Assembly: GCA_001414485.1 (NCBI GenBank)
Contig: LLEY01000113.1
Coordinates: 140,314-204,313 of the forward strand
DNA: 64,000 nt
Direction of reading: 5' to 3'
Source of the DNA: Calycina herbarum
Lineage: Eukaryota; Ascomycota; Leotiomycetes; Helotiales; Pezizellaceae
This document shows positions 32,750 through 44,900 of this stretch, in pieces. The number at the start of each line of letters is the position of its first letter. The first letter of the stretch is position 1. Position numbers and translations under genes: made by a program. The notes beneath the pieces are model-generated. The model saw nothing but the letters and a program-made list of their open reading frames with translations. It had not been told where the DNA came from and ran no database searches.

Positions 32750-33234
32750 TGGGAGAGGAAGATAGTGGTTGGGGGTTTGAGGAATTGGGGATTGGGGAGT
32801 TTGGAGTTTGTTTTGTGGAAAGGGAGTATCCTGGAGGTAGTAATGAATCCCTTTCTCTTTGATTGTCTTCAAGACTTGGATCTCAATAGCTTTGCCACTG
32901 ACGTTTCCTATCTGCCATTCTGTGGTTGAATGGATAGTGAAAGCTGTGCACTAAGAACGGACGCTTCTCCACCAGGAATGCACCTTGGTGACCTTGGAAA
33001 TGTGCACATGAGGTCGATCCTCTCACTTTCCGAAGAATCGGGCTTCCTAAGGTACCCATGAGAGCCATTTTTGAGTGGGTGTTTTTCATTCTCTACACGA
33101 ACAGTAGAAGCGACAGTAAGAGCGGAAATGTTTTATTTTGCTAAATATCCAAAAGATGGAAGGCTGATGATCAGACTAGTATTTTGCCACCTCATCATTC
33201 AAATTCCAATAAACGGTTGAAGATTTAACAACCG
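32750..33234. other. Intergenic region between convergent genes
   Basis: No gene is seen. Confidence 0.45.
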
Positions 33235-34372
33235 TTATACTCTGTCATTTTCTCCCGTCCAACCCAGCACTTTCTTGCGACGTTTGTTCCGTTCCCTGTC
33301 GAGATCCTTATGACACTTTCCGCATGAATACCCTTCACTCTTTATGTAAACCTTCCTGAGACAATCCCAGCACCGCCAAAAATCGGGGAAAATCTTCCTT
33401 TCAGCCCACCATTGCTCTGACTCAGTCTTGGATTTCCTTGGAAGATCTTCCTTGTGGTCAGAATCTCGAAGATGCTCGCGCAATTTGTCTTTGCCAGCCA
33501 GGGGATCCTTTGATTTGGGGCAATTCTCGTAATCGCAACACCACTGCTCATCCCGCAGACGGTGCATCATCCAGTAATGACTCTCAAGATTGCTGAGATT
33601 TTTGAACGTACCGCAATTCTCGCCAAGGAGGCAGATGTATTCGTTCTTACGGGCGTTACTATTCAATGAAACATGTAAGCGAGTAGTCTCCAAGACATGA
33701 TGAATTGGGGTCATTGGGTTCGTACCGTGGTTGATCTAGATACACTTTGGGAATCCACTTTGGCGTTTCTGGATACTCTGGCTTCAGCTCAAGAAAAACG
33801 TCTTTTCCTTCTTTTCTGTAATTGTAACCCAGGAGCCAATCGGGGGTGTAAATGCCCCAATTAAGGGTCTTGGGCGTAGGACGATTTTGTGAATCTCCCG
33901 CTTGATCATAGGCCTGGTTGATCTGGTTGATTTGGTTGCCGACGTGTTGGTAGTTAAAGTTGCCAGAGCCTGATGGATCATTACTGGACCCAACTCCGTA
34001 ACCGTCGAGGTTGCCATAATTTGGGTAAGCAGCTGACGCTCCTCCTAGCTGGCTACTCTGGTTGTTGTTGGTAGTGTACCCGGCTTGCCTGTCCTGGTTG
34101 GCTTCATAGGTCAAGTGATTGTCTAGAGCGTTGGGATCATTCTCGGGTTCGGGAGGATGACTGAAAGTATTGCTACTAGACGGAAAGTCAGACCAGCCTC
34201 TGCCCCCTTCATAGGCAAGCCTATCTTGGTCATTCCTGGGTGCCGCGTTGTTGTAATCCTCATTCCTTGTGGGCATTGGCATTCTCCTCCTTGGAGAACG
34301 AGAATGGTCCGACGAGCCTTTTCCATGGCCTGTCTTGCTTGAAGTACTAGATCGAGGGTGGCGAGGAGACAT
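33235..34372 (-). CDS. C2H2/zinc-ribbon-like protein
   Basis: Exons 33726-34372 and 33235-33658 with a 67-nt intron (GTACGA to GAATAG) give 356 residues. The N-terminal 150 residues are disordered and Ser/Asn/Tyr/Gly-rich, with a basic SRSPRRRMP patch. The C-terminal half carries zinc-binding motifs: YICLLGENCGTFKNLSNLES followed by HYWMMHR (a degenerate C2H2), CCDYENC with a later HLRDSDH, and two CxxC pairs, CWDC and CGKC, as in a zinc ribbon. A basic RNKRRKKV tail closes the protein. This is likely a nuclear regulator or nucleic-acid binder; no specific family is recognised. Confidence 0.75.
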
Positions 34373-35542
34373 CGTTTTGACGATATGTCGAATGACGAAG
34401 ACGATATTTTACTAAAAAAGAGTATGAACAATGAACAAAAGATATGATTGCAAAACCTTGCGACGCAGAATTATATATTTTAGTCTTCTTGGTGCCTAAC
34501 ACGGCGTTGGGTTCCAACAGCCTTGTTCATGTTCCACAGCTTCTCTTACTATGTGCTTACCAGTTATATAAGCTCAAGATGGTTGGTTGTGGCTTAAACG
34601 CCTCCCCCAATCCCGCATGCACTGTTCCCAACTTATGCCTAAAGAATCAACAGCTTTGCTTCTCAACACGTCATATAAAATCGTAATACTTCCGTAGACA
34701 AAATTGAGCGAGAAGTCTACGGCCTCATACTACAGCACATTGTTAACTGAATTTCACCTAAGAATAGAAGAGAAGAAGCTAGTAAGATGAGCTAGAGCGA
34801 TATTGAATTAGTGTGCATTATTCTTAATTTATTCTTTCCATAGTAGAGGTGTTGTGCTAAAAATGAGCTTTCGAAAGTGGATATAAATAGGTACTCGAGT
34901 TCTTTGTAAAGCAGAATTTCTGCGCTCCCTTCTGACCATACGAGGGTCGTCTATTAGTAGGGAACCTGCGAGTAGCATAAGCTAGAATACGAGCTATTTG
35001 CAGATAACCTGGAAATGTTATAATCTAAGAAAAAAATACTTTTCCGAGTAACCTGGAAAAGCATCGCTTTTTACAGATAACCCGGGAATAACATATAACA
35101 GCCCAGGAAACCAGTTTAAAGACGAGTATGTACAATACATCACCCACTCATTCCTTATAAAGATTACTACAGTACTCATCGAATGAACACTAGGATTTCT
35201 CAACTGGATTTTGTTTGCATCATGTACTCGTTCAAATTCCGTCTTTGAGACTAAAGATTTGATATCGGGATTGATTTCCATGTGAATCATTTAATTTAGT
35301 TAAAATGAAGCTTCTTATTATATGACAGATCAAAGTGTGTTACGCTCTCACCCCAGAAGAAGTAACTTTAGAAAGAAACAAAAGCACTCCTATTTGTTCG
35401 CTGTAACTCCACTTCCCAACGTAATTTCGTAAACCCACTAGTCCCAAATTCTACCATTTCCCATCCCATCATTTTTGCTACACCAGTTCAAATTTCAAGC
35501 GCCCAAAAACTCTACGCAAAACACCCCAATCATAAAACCCCC
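34373..35542. other. 1.2-kb gene-poor region
   Basis: AT-rich upstream region of the zinc-finger gene and 3' flank of ccg-9. The short frames present do not look like proteins. Confidence 0.45.
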
Positions 35543-38453
35543 TCAAAACCTCGGCAACCTATTCTCGCCCTCCTCATAAGGAATTTCTGCCTCCTCCCTC
35601 GCCAAATCATTTACCCACCTTCCCTCCGGCTTCACACTACCCCCATGCCACATATCCGCCAAATAAAACCAAGCCAACGCATTCCCCACCGTCCCCACCT
35701 CGTCACTAACACTAACCTTAGCAAACTCACTCATCCTCTCATACACTTCCTCATCCGTCCAAAGTTCCAAAAGCTTCTCCGCCACAGCCTTAACATCCCC
35801 CGCCTCAACTAAAAATCCATTCTTCCCATCCTGTATTTGCAGGGGGATACCCCCGCGTTTGGTAGCGATAACGGGCTTTCCTTTATGTAAAGCCTCGGAT
35901 ACTTTTACTTCAAACCCTTCTCTGGTGGAGAGTTGGAGAACGATGTGCGAGGAGGAGAGGAGGGTGTTAAGGAGTTGGTCATTGGGGTTTAGACGCATTA
36001 CTGAGACGGAGGGGATGAGTTGGGGGTAGGTGGTGTGGAGTTTGGAGAGGGTTTCGTCGTAGATGCGGGTTCCGTCTGGGTCGTCGACTGAGCCGTTACC
36101 GCAGCTGGAGGTTTATTAGCGAGAGGGGAATGGACGATAAGAATGGGGGATTTACATTACGAGTTGAGGAGCCTCTGCTAAGGGCGAATGTTTCGAGAGG
36201 AGACGACGAAATTCGGCGTAGGAATCTATGACGTCTGGGATTCCTTTTGCGGGATCGAAACGGGCGATTTGGATTATGTATTTCTCTGAGTTCTTGTAAG
36301 TTGTAATTCAAAAAGGGGCTCGCTTATGCCCTTACTATAAGGCCATCTCAGCTCAGTCCTAAGAAGTGGTTAGCTAGTTGTTATAATCTGAATGGAGGAC
36401 TTCATGTGCTTACATTCTCAGTGCGTGGCATTGCTCGTTGTATAAATGACCGTAGTAGGCTTGATCCCAATCACTCATGTCTTTATTTAGACCATCGAGC
36501 CTTGATAAATCGTATTAGCATGAAAATAGCATAACCTAGAGGTTGTAGAGAACTTACCAATCTACAAGAAACAGAAGGAGACCCATTAGTAAACTCTCTC
36601 ATTGTGGCGGAATAAAGCTAGTTGATGAAGCCAAGAAAGGGAACGATGTTCGTTCAAACCAGAGAACTTCAAGCAAACTCAAAACTCACCAGTAGTAGCG
36701 GGCAAATAACAAACCTTCTCCCTCGGAACACTCTCCGGCACAAAAGCAGGAATGGGATGACTGATAAACATATCCGCATGCTTAATGTTTCCCCAAAGAA
36801 ATTGCCATACATCTGCTTGAGGTGTGCCAGGTGTATTCGCCAAATCACTTCGAATCTGGATATGACTTCGGTAAAGAACTGGTCTATCTGGGGTTAATTT
36901 CTTGATCATGGGAATAAGGCCGGGCATTTGGGGGTCATCGATCTGAAATTGGTTAGGTTATTTTCTGGAGGACTTGGAGTGTATTTACCATGATGACGTC
37001 TGCTCCGCCTTCAGATTGTGGCCTCAATGGGCCACCTGGACTCAACCAATATCGCTGGGCGTTGTACTCAATCCAATCGATGATAACTTGCTTGTCTTCA
37101 TCACTGATCTTCTCATGTGGTTTGCTGACACCTTGGAGTATATTGTGGATATTTTTGGTAATTCGGAAAACACCAGGTCTTGGTTTTGGCACATACCTAG
37201 AAAAATTAGCAGCAAAACCCCAAAAACAGAATAATATAATCTCCTTACCAAGTCAAATCAACTTTCAAAAGTTTGGCCAATCGAACAAGAGCATGTCTCA
37301 TAAGAGCAACACCACCGCCTTGTGGAGTACTGGAGAAGAAAGCAATTTTGGTTTCTTTCTCTTTAAGTGATGTGACGAATTTCATCATGGCATTCCAGGT
37401 AGTTGGTGCACATGTTCTTTGAAAGTCGGCAATGGACAGGATAGTAGCGTGGCTGCCGGAATCGACTTCGACCACTCCTCTGTAGGCAACTTGAAGTATA
37501 GGGGAACTTCCTGGGCCAAAGTACCTTATAGATTGTTAGTAAGATCACCAGTTTGCAATGCCTCGACAGCACTGTGCCAAGGGGAAAACTACTTACATGA
37601 TACACTTCCTCACCATAGAATCAGCCTGCTCATCCACACATTTTGAGCTCCAATAATGATCATCCTCCTCAAAATCCTGATTCCAATGCGGTCTAATCAA
37701 AATCGGAACAATATCAAGCTCAAGCCATAATCTCGACGACAAAAGGGGGCTCCTCTTCGCGAGATCAAGAGGCATTCCAGCACCAATGAACTTGGTCAGA
37801 TTCTCACGTTCATACTTCTCCAGCTCACCAACAACATAATCGGCAATCTTATTGCCACTGTCACCGCTCTTTTCCCACTCGATTGTCTGAACAGAGAAAT
37901 CGAGAAGATATGTACTATCGTGAACAGCGATAGCTACGACTGCGGATTTATGGTTGAACGCGGCTGCGATACCAACGAATGATGTCTTCGAACAATCTTA
38001 GTAATCACTTGTGTAACAAGGAATCAGAAGGCCTACCTTCAAAGCTGCGGCGAACTTTCCTTCTTCTTGAACCATCTGGCTAATTCTGTTCTTTTCACTA
38101 ACAGATCCCCTTCTCTGAAACCTGTGGCCTTTTTTGAAAGCCATCACGGCATAAACATAGGGTCTGAGACTCTTGGGGGTGTTGTGCAGTACCAATTTTG
38201 AGACAGAGTGTATGGTGGGAGTGGCAGCCCCCGATTGCGGGGAGGACGAGGCATTATCGGTTGTCTCCATCATGAATAACAGATTTTGTTCGAGTTGCAA
38301 TTGAATTGCAATCGACTTCAAGGCAAGTTTGAGGTTAAATATCAAATTGTCTCCGCACAAAGAAGTGGCGTTTGACAAGTCATGAGATTTAGAATTGACG
38401 GCTACCTGCGCCACAGATGTGGGATGATCTGAGGGAAGAGTGAATTGTGGCAT
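35543..38453 (-). CDS. ccg-9: Clock-controlled gene-9 type trehalose phosphorylase/synthase (GT4)
   Basis: Ten exons (38037-38453, 37597-37985, 37249-37524, 36989-37196, 36690-36942, 36558-36561, 36414-36500, 36336-36358, 36156-36285, 35543-36104) give 782 residues, total length divisible by three. CCG-9 homologues are retaining GT4 enzymes that interconvert trehalose and glucose plus glucose-1-phosphate. The N-terminal Rossmann half includes the loop SSTPQGGGVALMRHALVRL. The C-terminal half has QIARFDPAKGIPDV and the GT4 EX7E motif in STREGFEVKVSEALHKGKP, followed by GGIPLQI and NGFLVEAG. Exon six is a 4-base microexon that completes the Asp-Trp of the conserved ATTDWLDGLNK; without it the frame closes at once. 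Further upstream (about 38480-38700) an open segment with good splice signals may be a 5' leader exon. The family call is strong. Confidence 0.9.
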
Positions 38454-38699
38454 GATTTTTGATGCATGTAAGATACTACTGGACCAGCTTGATCGCACTT
38501 TCGTGAGAGTTCGCAGTTCCCCGTACACCTGAACCAATGTCTAGAACAATCAAAAAGAAAACAAAATAACGTGTGACAGAAATCTTATGTTTTAATATAG
38601 TTACCCTAGCCTTCTCGTACAATTCTTGCAGTTCAACAGGCGCAAACTGGCATGGCACTATTACTATTGCCAGCTTGGCGGATGGGAGATTGGTTATCG

Positions 38700-39743
38700 T
38701 CAAACTGCAAAAGGACCCTTGAATAGCCAAAGTCCAAGAGCTTGAAGCAGCTCTTCCTTCCTCTTCTCATTCATGGCCACTGCCTCAGCAGGAGGACGAT
38801 CCATCAAGTTGTGAGTAAAACCATGGCGCACATCTCGAGCCAATGTCCATTTGTAACCACTTTTCTCAAACTCGTAAGATGCAGCCTCTTTTTCGTGTTT
38901 GTCCAGACTTGCAAGACTATATATAGTCTCCCTCGCCTCGTTTGCAAGCATGTCGTACTCGGCTCCAACCATGTATATCCACGAGGGTAGGTCTTCGCTT
39001 TTCGCATACCGAACACTCAATCGGGGGTCGTAAAGATCCTGTCCTGGCCGAATATATGCCCATTCCCATATAGGACCCCAATCTTTCAAATCATCCACGT
39101 CTTTGGGATTCCGATACGGTCGCGAACTGTGCTTTTGTGCCGGCGCAAGGGTGAAATCTGTAATGGGGTAGCAAGAGACCAATCCCTTCAATTTCCTCCT
39201 CAGCTCTGGCATCTGGGCAGCAGAAAGACAAATATTCCCACCTGCACTGAACCCCCCCAAAACCACGCGTGATTTGTCCACTGGCAGAGTGGTATCCTCG
39301 ATTATAGCTTGCGCAATGGCCACAACATCGCACATCGGTTCCGGGAATTTGTGAAGGGGGGCTTTGCGGTATTCAATGCTGACGACCAGGACATTGAGTC
39401 TATTTGCCAGAGTCGCGCAGAACTCGTCATCGAATTGGGCGTCGAGAAGAACATGGCCCCCAGCATGCAGGTCGAGGTATAAAGGTAGCAGTTCCCCAGC
39501 CTTGTGTGCTGTTGGAATAAAGATTCGATTGACCTGGCGTGGGCGGCATGGATATGCTTTCAATCTCGACGGCAATAGTTCTGGCGGGGTCGCTTTGAAC
39601 AGACAGATGAGCTTGAAAGCAATTGCAGTTGCCAATTTAAGGCCCCAGACTCGTAGGAAGGATGTTATTCGATTCGCAAGAGGGGGTGCTTCGGAAAATC
39701 GAGAGAGGGAGGCGGATGCTGCTGCTGTCTCTGAGGGGGACAT
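38700..39743 (-). CDS. HSL-type alpha/beta hydrolase
   Basis: A single-exon 347-residue protein. It has the hormone-sensitive-lipase arrangement: oxyanion segment YLDLHAGGHVL (HAGGH in place of HGGG), nucleophile elbow VVLGGFSAGGN (Ser in GFSAG), acidic residue in VGAEYDML and catalytic His in DVRHGFTH. Such enzymes cleave small esters or act as fungal lactone or acyl hydrolases. A hydrophobic stretch at about residues 28-45 (LATAIAFKLICLF) may associate with membranes. I start at the ATG at 39743; the frame continues a little further but without another ATG. Only about 250 bp separate it from the downstream ccg-9 gene on the same strand. The substrate is unknown. Confidence 0.85.
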   Translation of the reverse strand: MSPSETAAASASLSRFSEAPPLANRITSFLRVWGLKLATAIAFKLICLFKATPPELLPSRLKAYPCRPRQVNRIFIPTAHKAGELLPLYLDLHAGGHVLLDAQFDDEFCATLANRLNVLVVSIEYRKAPLHKFPEPMCDVVAIAQAIIEDTTLPVDKSRVVLGGFSAGGNICLSAAQMPELRRKLKGLVSCYPITDFTLAPAQKHSSRPYRNPKDVDDLKDWGPIWEWAYIRPGQDLYDPRLSVRYAKSEDLPSWIYMVGAEYDMLANEARETIYSLASLDKHEKEAASYEFEKSGYKWTLARDVRHGFTHNLMDRPPAEAVAMNEKRKEELLQALGLWLFKGPFAV

Positions 39744-40038
39744 TACATTTAGGGAATGTGGTTTTGTATTCGTCAACCTTACTTCGTCATCGTATTTCCG
39801 GTTCTTTCAAGGCTCGCAGAATGACCATACTTCTCGTCGAAGATACGAGAATTGAAGGGGAAAGGACATCATGGCAACGCGATGGCAGCTGAATGCTTGT
39901 GGCGCCAGGGGTTTCGTGGCATCTTATCTCATTCTCAACCGCTCTTTACTTGCACGGACTAAAAATAAAATAAAAACCAATGAGAGGGCAGGGATGGCGG
40001 GAAATCCTATAGCGTCTGAGAACTTTTGGTTCTAATTA

Positions 40039-40589
40039 GTCGTGAGATCGAGAGTTAAGAAGTCGTAGTATATAAAAGCCGCCGCATCAGGCTCATTTTA
40101 AGAGCTATAATTATATAAGCTATATAAAAGTTATAGAACTAAGCTAGGGCTATTTAGATATAAACTTCTTTTTTTAATAGCTTTTAAGTTAAAGAAGTTA
40201 TAGCTATATTTACTACGTTTATTAATATAAAATCTAAATAGTATAAGTATATAAAACTAGCCGCATCGAGCTTATTCTAATAGTTATAATTATATAGGCT
40301 AGATAAAAGTTATAGAGCTAAGCTAGGGCTATTTAGATATAAACTTCCTTTTGTAATAACTTCTATTTTAAAGAACTTATAATAAGAGTAAAACCTTTCT
40401 CTATATTTTACCACTTTAAAACAGCTATAGCTCTTTTAATATAAGATCTATTAGAAAAAGAAGTTTATATCTGAATAGCTCTAATCTTACTCTATACTTC
40501 TTATATAGCTTATATAATTATAGCTATTAAAATAAGCCCGATGCGGCTGCTTTTATATACTACGACTTCTTAAGTCGGCATCTCACGAC
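40039..40589. mobile_element. 551-bp MITE with long terminal inverted repeats and TA target site
   Basis: The ends begin GTCGTGAGAT and its complement, with nearly 50 bases of about 85-90% matching inverted repeat (both contain TAAGAAGTCGTAGTATATAA). The inverted similarity then continues inward more weakly. The element is flanked by TA on both sides (40037-40038 and 40590-40591), as for Tc1/mariner-type MITEs. Inside, one block of roughly 90 bp occurs twice in direct orientation (starting near 40083 and 40262) and once inverted near the right end. It is very AT-rich and has no coding potential. Confidence 0.8.
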
Positions 40590-40860
40590 TAAAGACGCTC
40601 TGGGAGCCCCCGCCGTTCCTGTACTCTCATTGGTCCGCTCTCTCGCTTAAGGTGGGGTCAGCGCCCAGTGTGGCTGAGGATGAGTTAAGCTTCTATAGAC
40701 TTTCTCCTATGACCTGTACGTTCCTAGGAGATTTCTTCTATCCGCACTTCTTTCCCTAGAATTATCTCCTACTAAGTGCTCTCTCCCAGGCATGATAATC
40801 TCCTGAGAATTATCTCCTAGTAGTGGTGCGACTCTAGAAGCAATCTCCTGCAGGTCTTCT

Positions 40861-41035
40861 TGTCGGGTTTGAAATATTAAGGCCACTTCATGAGATATGG
40901 AGACATATTATAACGGCACGTACGAAGTGTGGTCCGCGCAAGGGCGGACGGTCCACGGTAGGTTGTGGAATCTTAGAACTGTCTATTTGAAGATTCTAAG
41001 CTAAGGAGAAGAGGAGAGCTACATATCGACCGACA
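40861..41035. repeat. Candidate solo LTR
   Basis: The 175-bp segment opens TGTCGG and closes CCGACA, perfect 6-base inverted ends of the TG...CA type. It contains an internal hairpin (GGAATCTTAGA with its near-complement). No matching 5-bp target duplication is seen, so the call is tentative. Confidence 0.3.
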
Positions 41036-41147
41036 AGTGCTATTCCCGCAGTTTCTCGTTCACTATTACTACAAAAACTTTTAGGTCATTTTGAATCGCT
41101 CGTAGATCACTGGTTTTGTGTAAGTGTTCGTCACATATGAGGCCCCT

Positions 41148-41168
41148 GGGGCTAACACGGTTAGCCCC
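41148..41168. repeat. Perfect short hairpin
   Basis: Arms GGGGCTAAC and GTTAGCCCC with the 3-base loop ACG. It is GC-rich, in contrast to its AT-rich surroundings, and may be part of a degraded element. Confidence 0.5.
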
Positions 41169-41233
41169 CAAGAGCGCTGTAAATAAGACCTGGATAAGTA
41201 TATTGTATTATGCCCCTGCACGCTCTCAAACGC

Positions 41234-41278
41234 TCGCTCCTGAGGCTATTTGCAAAGCCTTCGACGAATCAGGAGCGA
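41234..41278. repeat. Inverted repeat
   Basis: The 10-base arms TCGCTCCTGA and TCAGGAGCGA are exact complements. They enclose an inner AGGCT/AGCCT pair, so the whole 45 bases can fold into one interrupted hairpin. Confidence 0.5.
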
Positions 41279-41329
41279 ATTCATCTCTAAGTAGTAAAGA
41301 TATTTCGGAACAGATATCTACGTAATTAT

Positions 41330-41660
41330 CTTTGAGCAGTGATAGAGAAGTCGTAGTAATTAAGTCCGAGCTAGTGATAATTTGTCAACGATTCTCCGAG
41401 CAACATCCCCTACTGCTATCTCGGAGCATCTATTTATTATTTCAGAACAATTGATTCCGATGAAATTTCTTCGAATTAATATTTCCCAGCTTAAAACAGA
41501 TAACTCCGAATACTTCTAACTAGCTCCGAACTATATTTCCGAGTAATATTCCCGAACTAATTTCCTCCGAGGACTATTTCGGAGTAATATCTCCGGTATC
41601 TAGGTAAGTAATTCCGAGGCTATATTTTCGAGCTTATAAATATCTTTACCCCGAGTACTT
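41330..41660. repeat. TCCGA-motif-rich segment
   Basis: Within about 330 bases of otherwise AT-rich sequence the pentamer TCCGA, its complement or a one-base variant recurs about 14 times at irregular spacings of roughly 15-35 bases. No reading frame explains it. It may be a decayed simple-repeat array or the remains of a transposon end. Confidence 0.4.
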
Positions 41661-41692
41661 CTTATAGTAATTTATTTGTATATATTTTCCTT

Positions 41693-41876
41693 TGTTGGAA
41701 AGAGTCCATACTAAGTGAATACCACAGGGTGGATGCACGTGATCCAAGACTCTGTATATGTTGCCGAGAGACTCGCTCTCTCTTTCCTAGTTAGTTCAAT
41801 ACAATATGCCACTTCCATACACCTAAAGTCAATATATTTCTTTATATTGTACGCGACTTTACCTCCGAATCACACA
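41693..41876. repeat. Candidate copia-type solo LTR
   Basis: The 184-bp segment begins TGTTGGAA, the usual start of Ty1/copia LTRs, and ends CACACA. It has a CT-rich stretch followed by AGTTCAATACAATAT in the middle. A flanking duplication is not evident, so this is only a candidate. It lies just past the 3' end of the ABC transporter gene. Confidence 0.3.
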
Positions 41877-41988
41877 TAAGTAGAACTTTAGATCGGCCCT
41901 TTCATTGAATGAATTGCGTAAAAGCACCCCGTGGGTCAAAATCTTGATATACCGTTACATTCCACCTCCCAAAAGCAAGAAATAAATG

Positions 41989-44900
41989 CTAAACTTTCGT
42001 TCGCTTAGGCAAGCAAAACAGCCAGTAGACAGCCAATGCACCCAGAATATTAATCAAACTGTACGAGAAGGTTATACCCAGATTGCGCCATCGATCTTCG
42101 TAACGAATTCCAAGGGTTGTCAATATAGTATCCGTGTTAGAAACTGGGCATAGTTGGCAATCTCTTGTTGCAGCCGGGTTGATAATTGTCGCCCCTGAAA
42201 GCGAGACGTACTCGGCCAAGTAGGTCATACAGTTTACTCCAATTGGTGGATCGAAATGTACCAATTCCTTCCTGGAGCATGACACTGGGTTGTGGCCAAT
42301 TCCCGTCGAGACAATGCCACCTACCATGTAAGTTAAGGGCGTGGACCGTAGCATCCATAGCCAAAATTTGGGTAGCTTGGAAGGCGACACAAGAACTCTG
42401 TACACCCAGGGTCAGCAAGCGCCCTTTCCGTAGTTAAATCAAGGTATTGGTAATATATTTATTTTCGTACATACCCGCAAAATATTAAACTCAAGGAGTA
42501 TAGCAATGATGCAATGTTTACCCCAAGAGCAGCACTGGGTAAAGCTGTTATGACCAGCTGAGAAAATGTCGACGTGAAGATCATGAAAGACCATATGAAT
42601 AAGAAAACCAACAGTGATCGCTCGTTAACTTCTTCCGCCGGCATAGCTCTACTCATACCAATGGGATAGTACCAGACAATAAACAAAATAACTGCTAACA
42701 ATGTCTGCCATGGAAGCTCAGTAATTGTGTTAGATAAGACGAATGCCTGCCAGGAGTATATTTTCGACGGCCTTTCACGAGCTTCGTATAACTCTCTGTT
42801 GCCAATATATTGTGGCATTATCAACTGTACGACGTTACTGAATAATGTAAGGAGTAGGAAGCAAGAGAATATCTGGTTTTGTACTCCTTGCATAGTGTTC
42901 TCGGATCGCCAGAATGAGAAACCATTGACCACTCCCTGAATGACATTAGTCTAGGTCTATCCAAAGATCGAATAGGGGCTTACCGCAGCAATGACGAGAA
43001 GTGATTTTGAATAGAGATAAGATGGTGTTCTCCAATCTCTAAGTAAGTATCGCTTTGTCAACATATGCAATTGGGTTACGAACTCTCGAGCAAATTCTGT
43101 TGTTTTTGCCGGATCAATATTCTGTTCCGACGGACGCTCCTCAAGATTGTGCTTTATCGTTTGTAGGTGGGCTTCAATTTCTTTCTTTGCCTCTGAATCA
43201 TTCCACCTCTCTGCCCAAATGGATCCGTTCTCCGAGTTTGCGGCTTTCGTTACTTCCAGTAGCCACTCTGCCGGATTTTCTGCTTCGTCGCAATGTCTTG
43301 CTCCTTGACTTTCGAAGTAATTCACGACTTCTTGGCAGTTGTGCCCAATGTTTCCAAAGTATATTTGCTCGCCACTCTCCGACAAAAGGAGCAACTTATC
43401 AAACATTTGAAACAGATCCGCTGAAGGCTGATGTATAGTGCATAATATAGCTTGGCCGCTCCGGGACAGGTCTCGCAGTAATTTGCAGATTGCCCATGCG
43501 GTATTACTGTCGAGCCCAGATGTGGGTTCGTCAAGAAAGAGAAGGATCTCAGATCTCACTGCCAATTCGACTCCAATAGTTACCTTCTTTCTTTGCTCGA
43601 CGTTGAGGCCTTCTCCGGGGACTCCAACAACAGCATCAACAAAATCTTTCATGTCAAGTAACTCAATAACATCACTGACGTATGCAAGTCTCTCTTCTGG
43701 CGTATAAAGTTCCGATTGTCTGAGAATAGCACTGAACTCTAGCGCTTCCCGAACCGTGGAAGTTGGCAGATGGATATCTGCTTGTTGGGCGTACGCCACC
43801 TTTCGAGCGAAGCTGTGCTCCATTTCAATATGATCACCTTTGATAATCTCGCCACCCACGACCCCTGGGGCAGCTCGATTTGCTAATACATTCAAGAGCG
43901 TTGTCTTTCCAGCACCCGAGCTCCCCTAAATCATGATCTAGTCAGCAAGTTTAGTAACAGCAATTCTTTTCTGGGGTCTGCTTACCATTACAGCTGTAAT
44001 ATTTCCTTGCTCAACCCAACCCTGAATACCGCCGAGAAGCTTTCGGAGACCCTTCTTTGTCTTCATATCGTACGTAAGGTTGTTCCAGAAGAATGGTGCT
44101 GGGTCCGCTCGCTGTTTAGAAGGCACCGAGACCATTTTCTCGTTCGTCTCAAATTCCAAAGGTGGCTTTGTTACTGACCTTTGGGACTCTTCGTCTCCAG
44201 ATTGATCCTCAAGAGAATGGTGGCCTTTAGGAAATAGTAGTACCTCTCCTTTGGAGCCTTGAAGTGGAATCCATTCGCTGGCAGCGACATAAACGCAGCA
44301 CAAAAATACAGCCATGGATAGTATGATAGCAAGATTTCTGATAAAATTAGCAAGAATCATTTAACCGGTACCCTGAATCTAACCTCCATTCGTGTCCAGG
44401 GTAATAATGATATGCTGCTGCCAGATATGCATTCCCCTCCACAACTGATCCTCCACTGACGGCACCTACAGCACTGCACATGCGCTCAGATGAAGCAATA
44501 GCGCTATAACTTGGGCCGCTTGGTATAAAATGCGAGCACTTGAATTGTCGACTTGCAAACTATGAAAGTAATGAGAACGGAAACCCTTCAAGGTAGTTAG
44601 GGGAATACCTCGTTTATCATTAAGCTCTCAAAGGCATAAGCGATGGGATCAACAAATCTTATCCATCCAAGCCATGGATGCATGTCGGGAATCGGAACCA
44701 CGAATCCAGTATATATCACAAGAGCACCAATGAACACAGCCCCGGGTGCAATGGACCCTGTGAGTGTCGTTGAAAGTGCTCCAATAGTTCTAAAAACCAT
44801 GGAACCAGCAATCAAACTGGCGAATGCAAATAAATAGAAGACAAAAAAGGCCGATGGGGTTCTTCTCAAATTCGCAAGAAAATAAAATGGGATGTTGAAA

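Noticed and set aside
38476..38730. Open minus-strand segment upstream of ccg-9 that could be another exon
   Set aside because: It has splice-like signals but starts inside the neighbouring hydrolase's stop region and adds nothing recognisable. Treated as a possible leader rather than coding.
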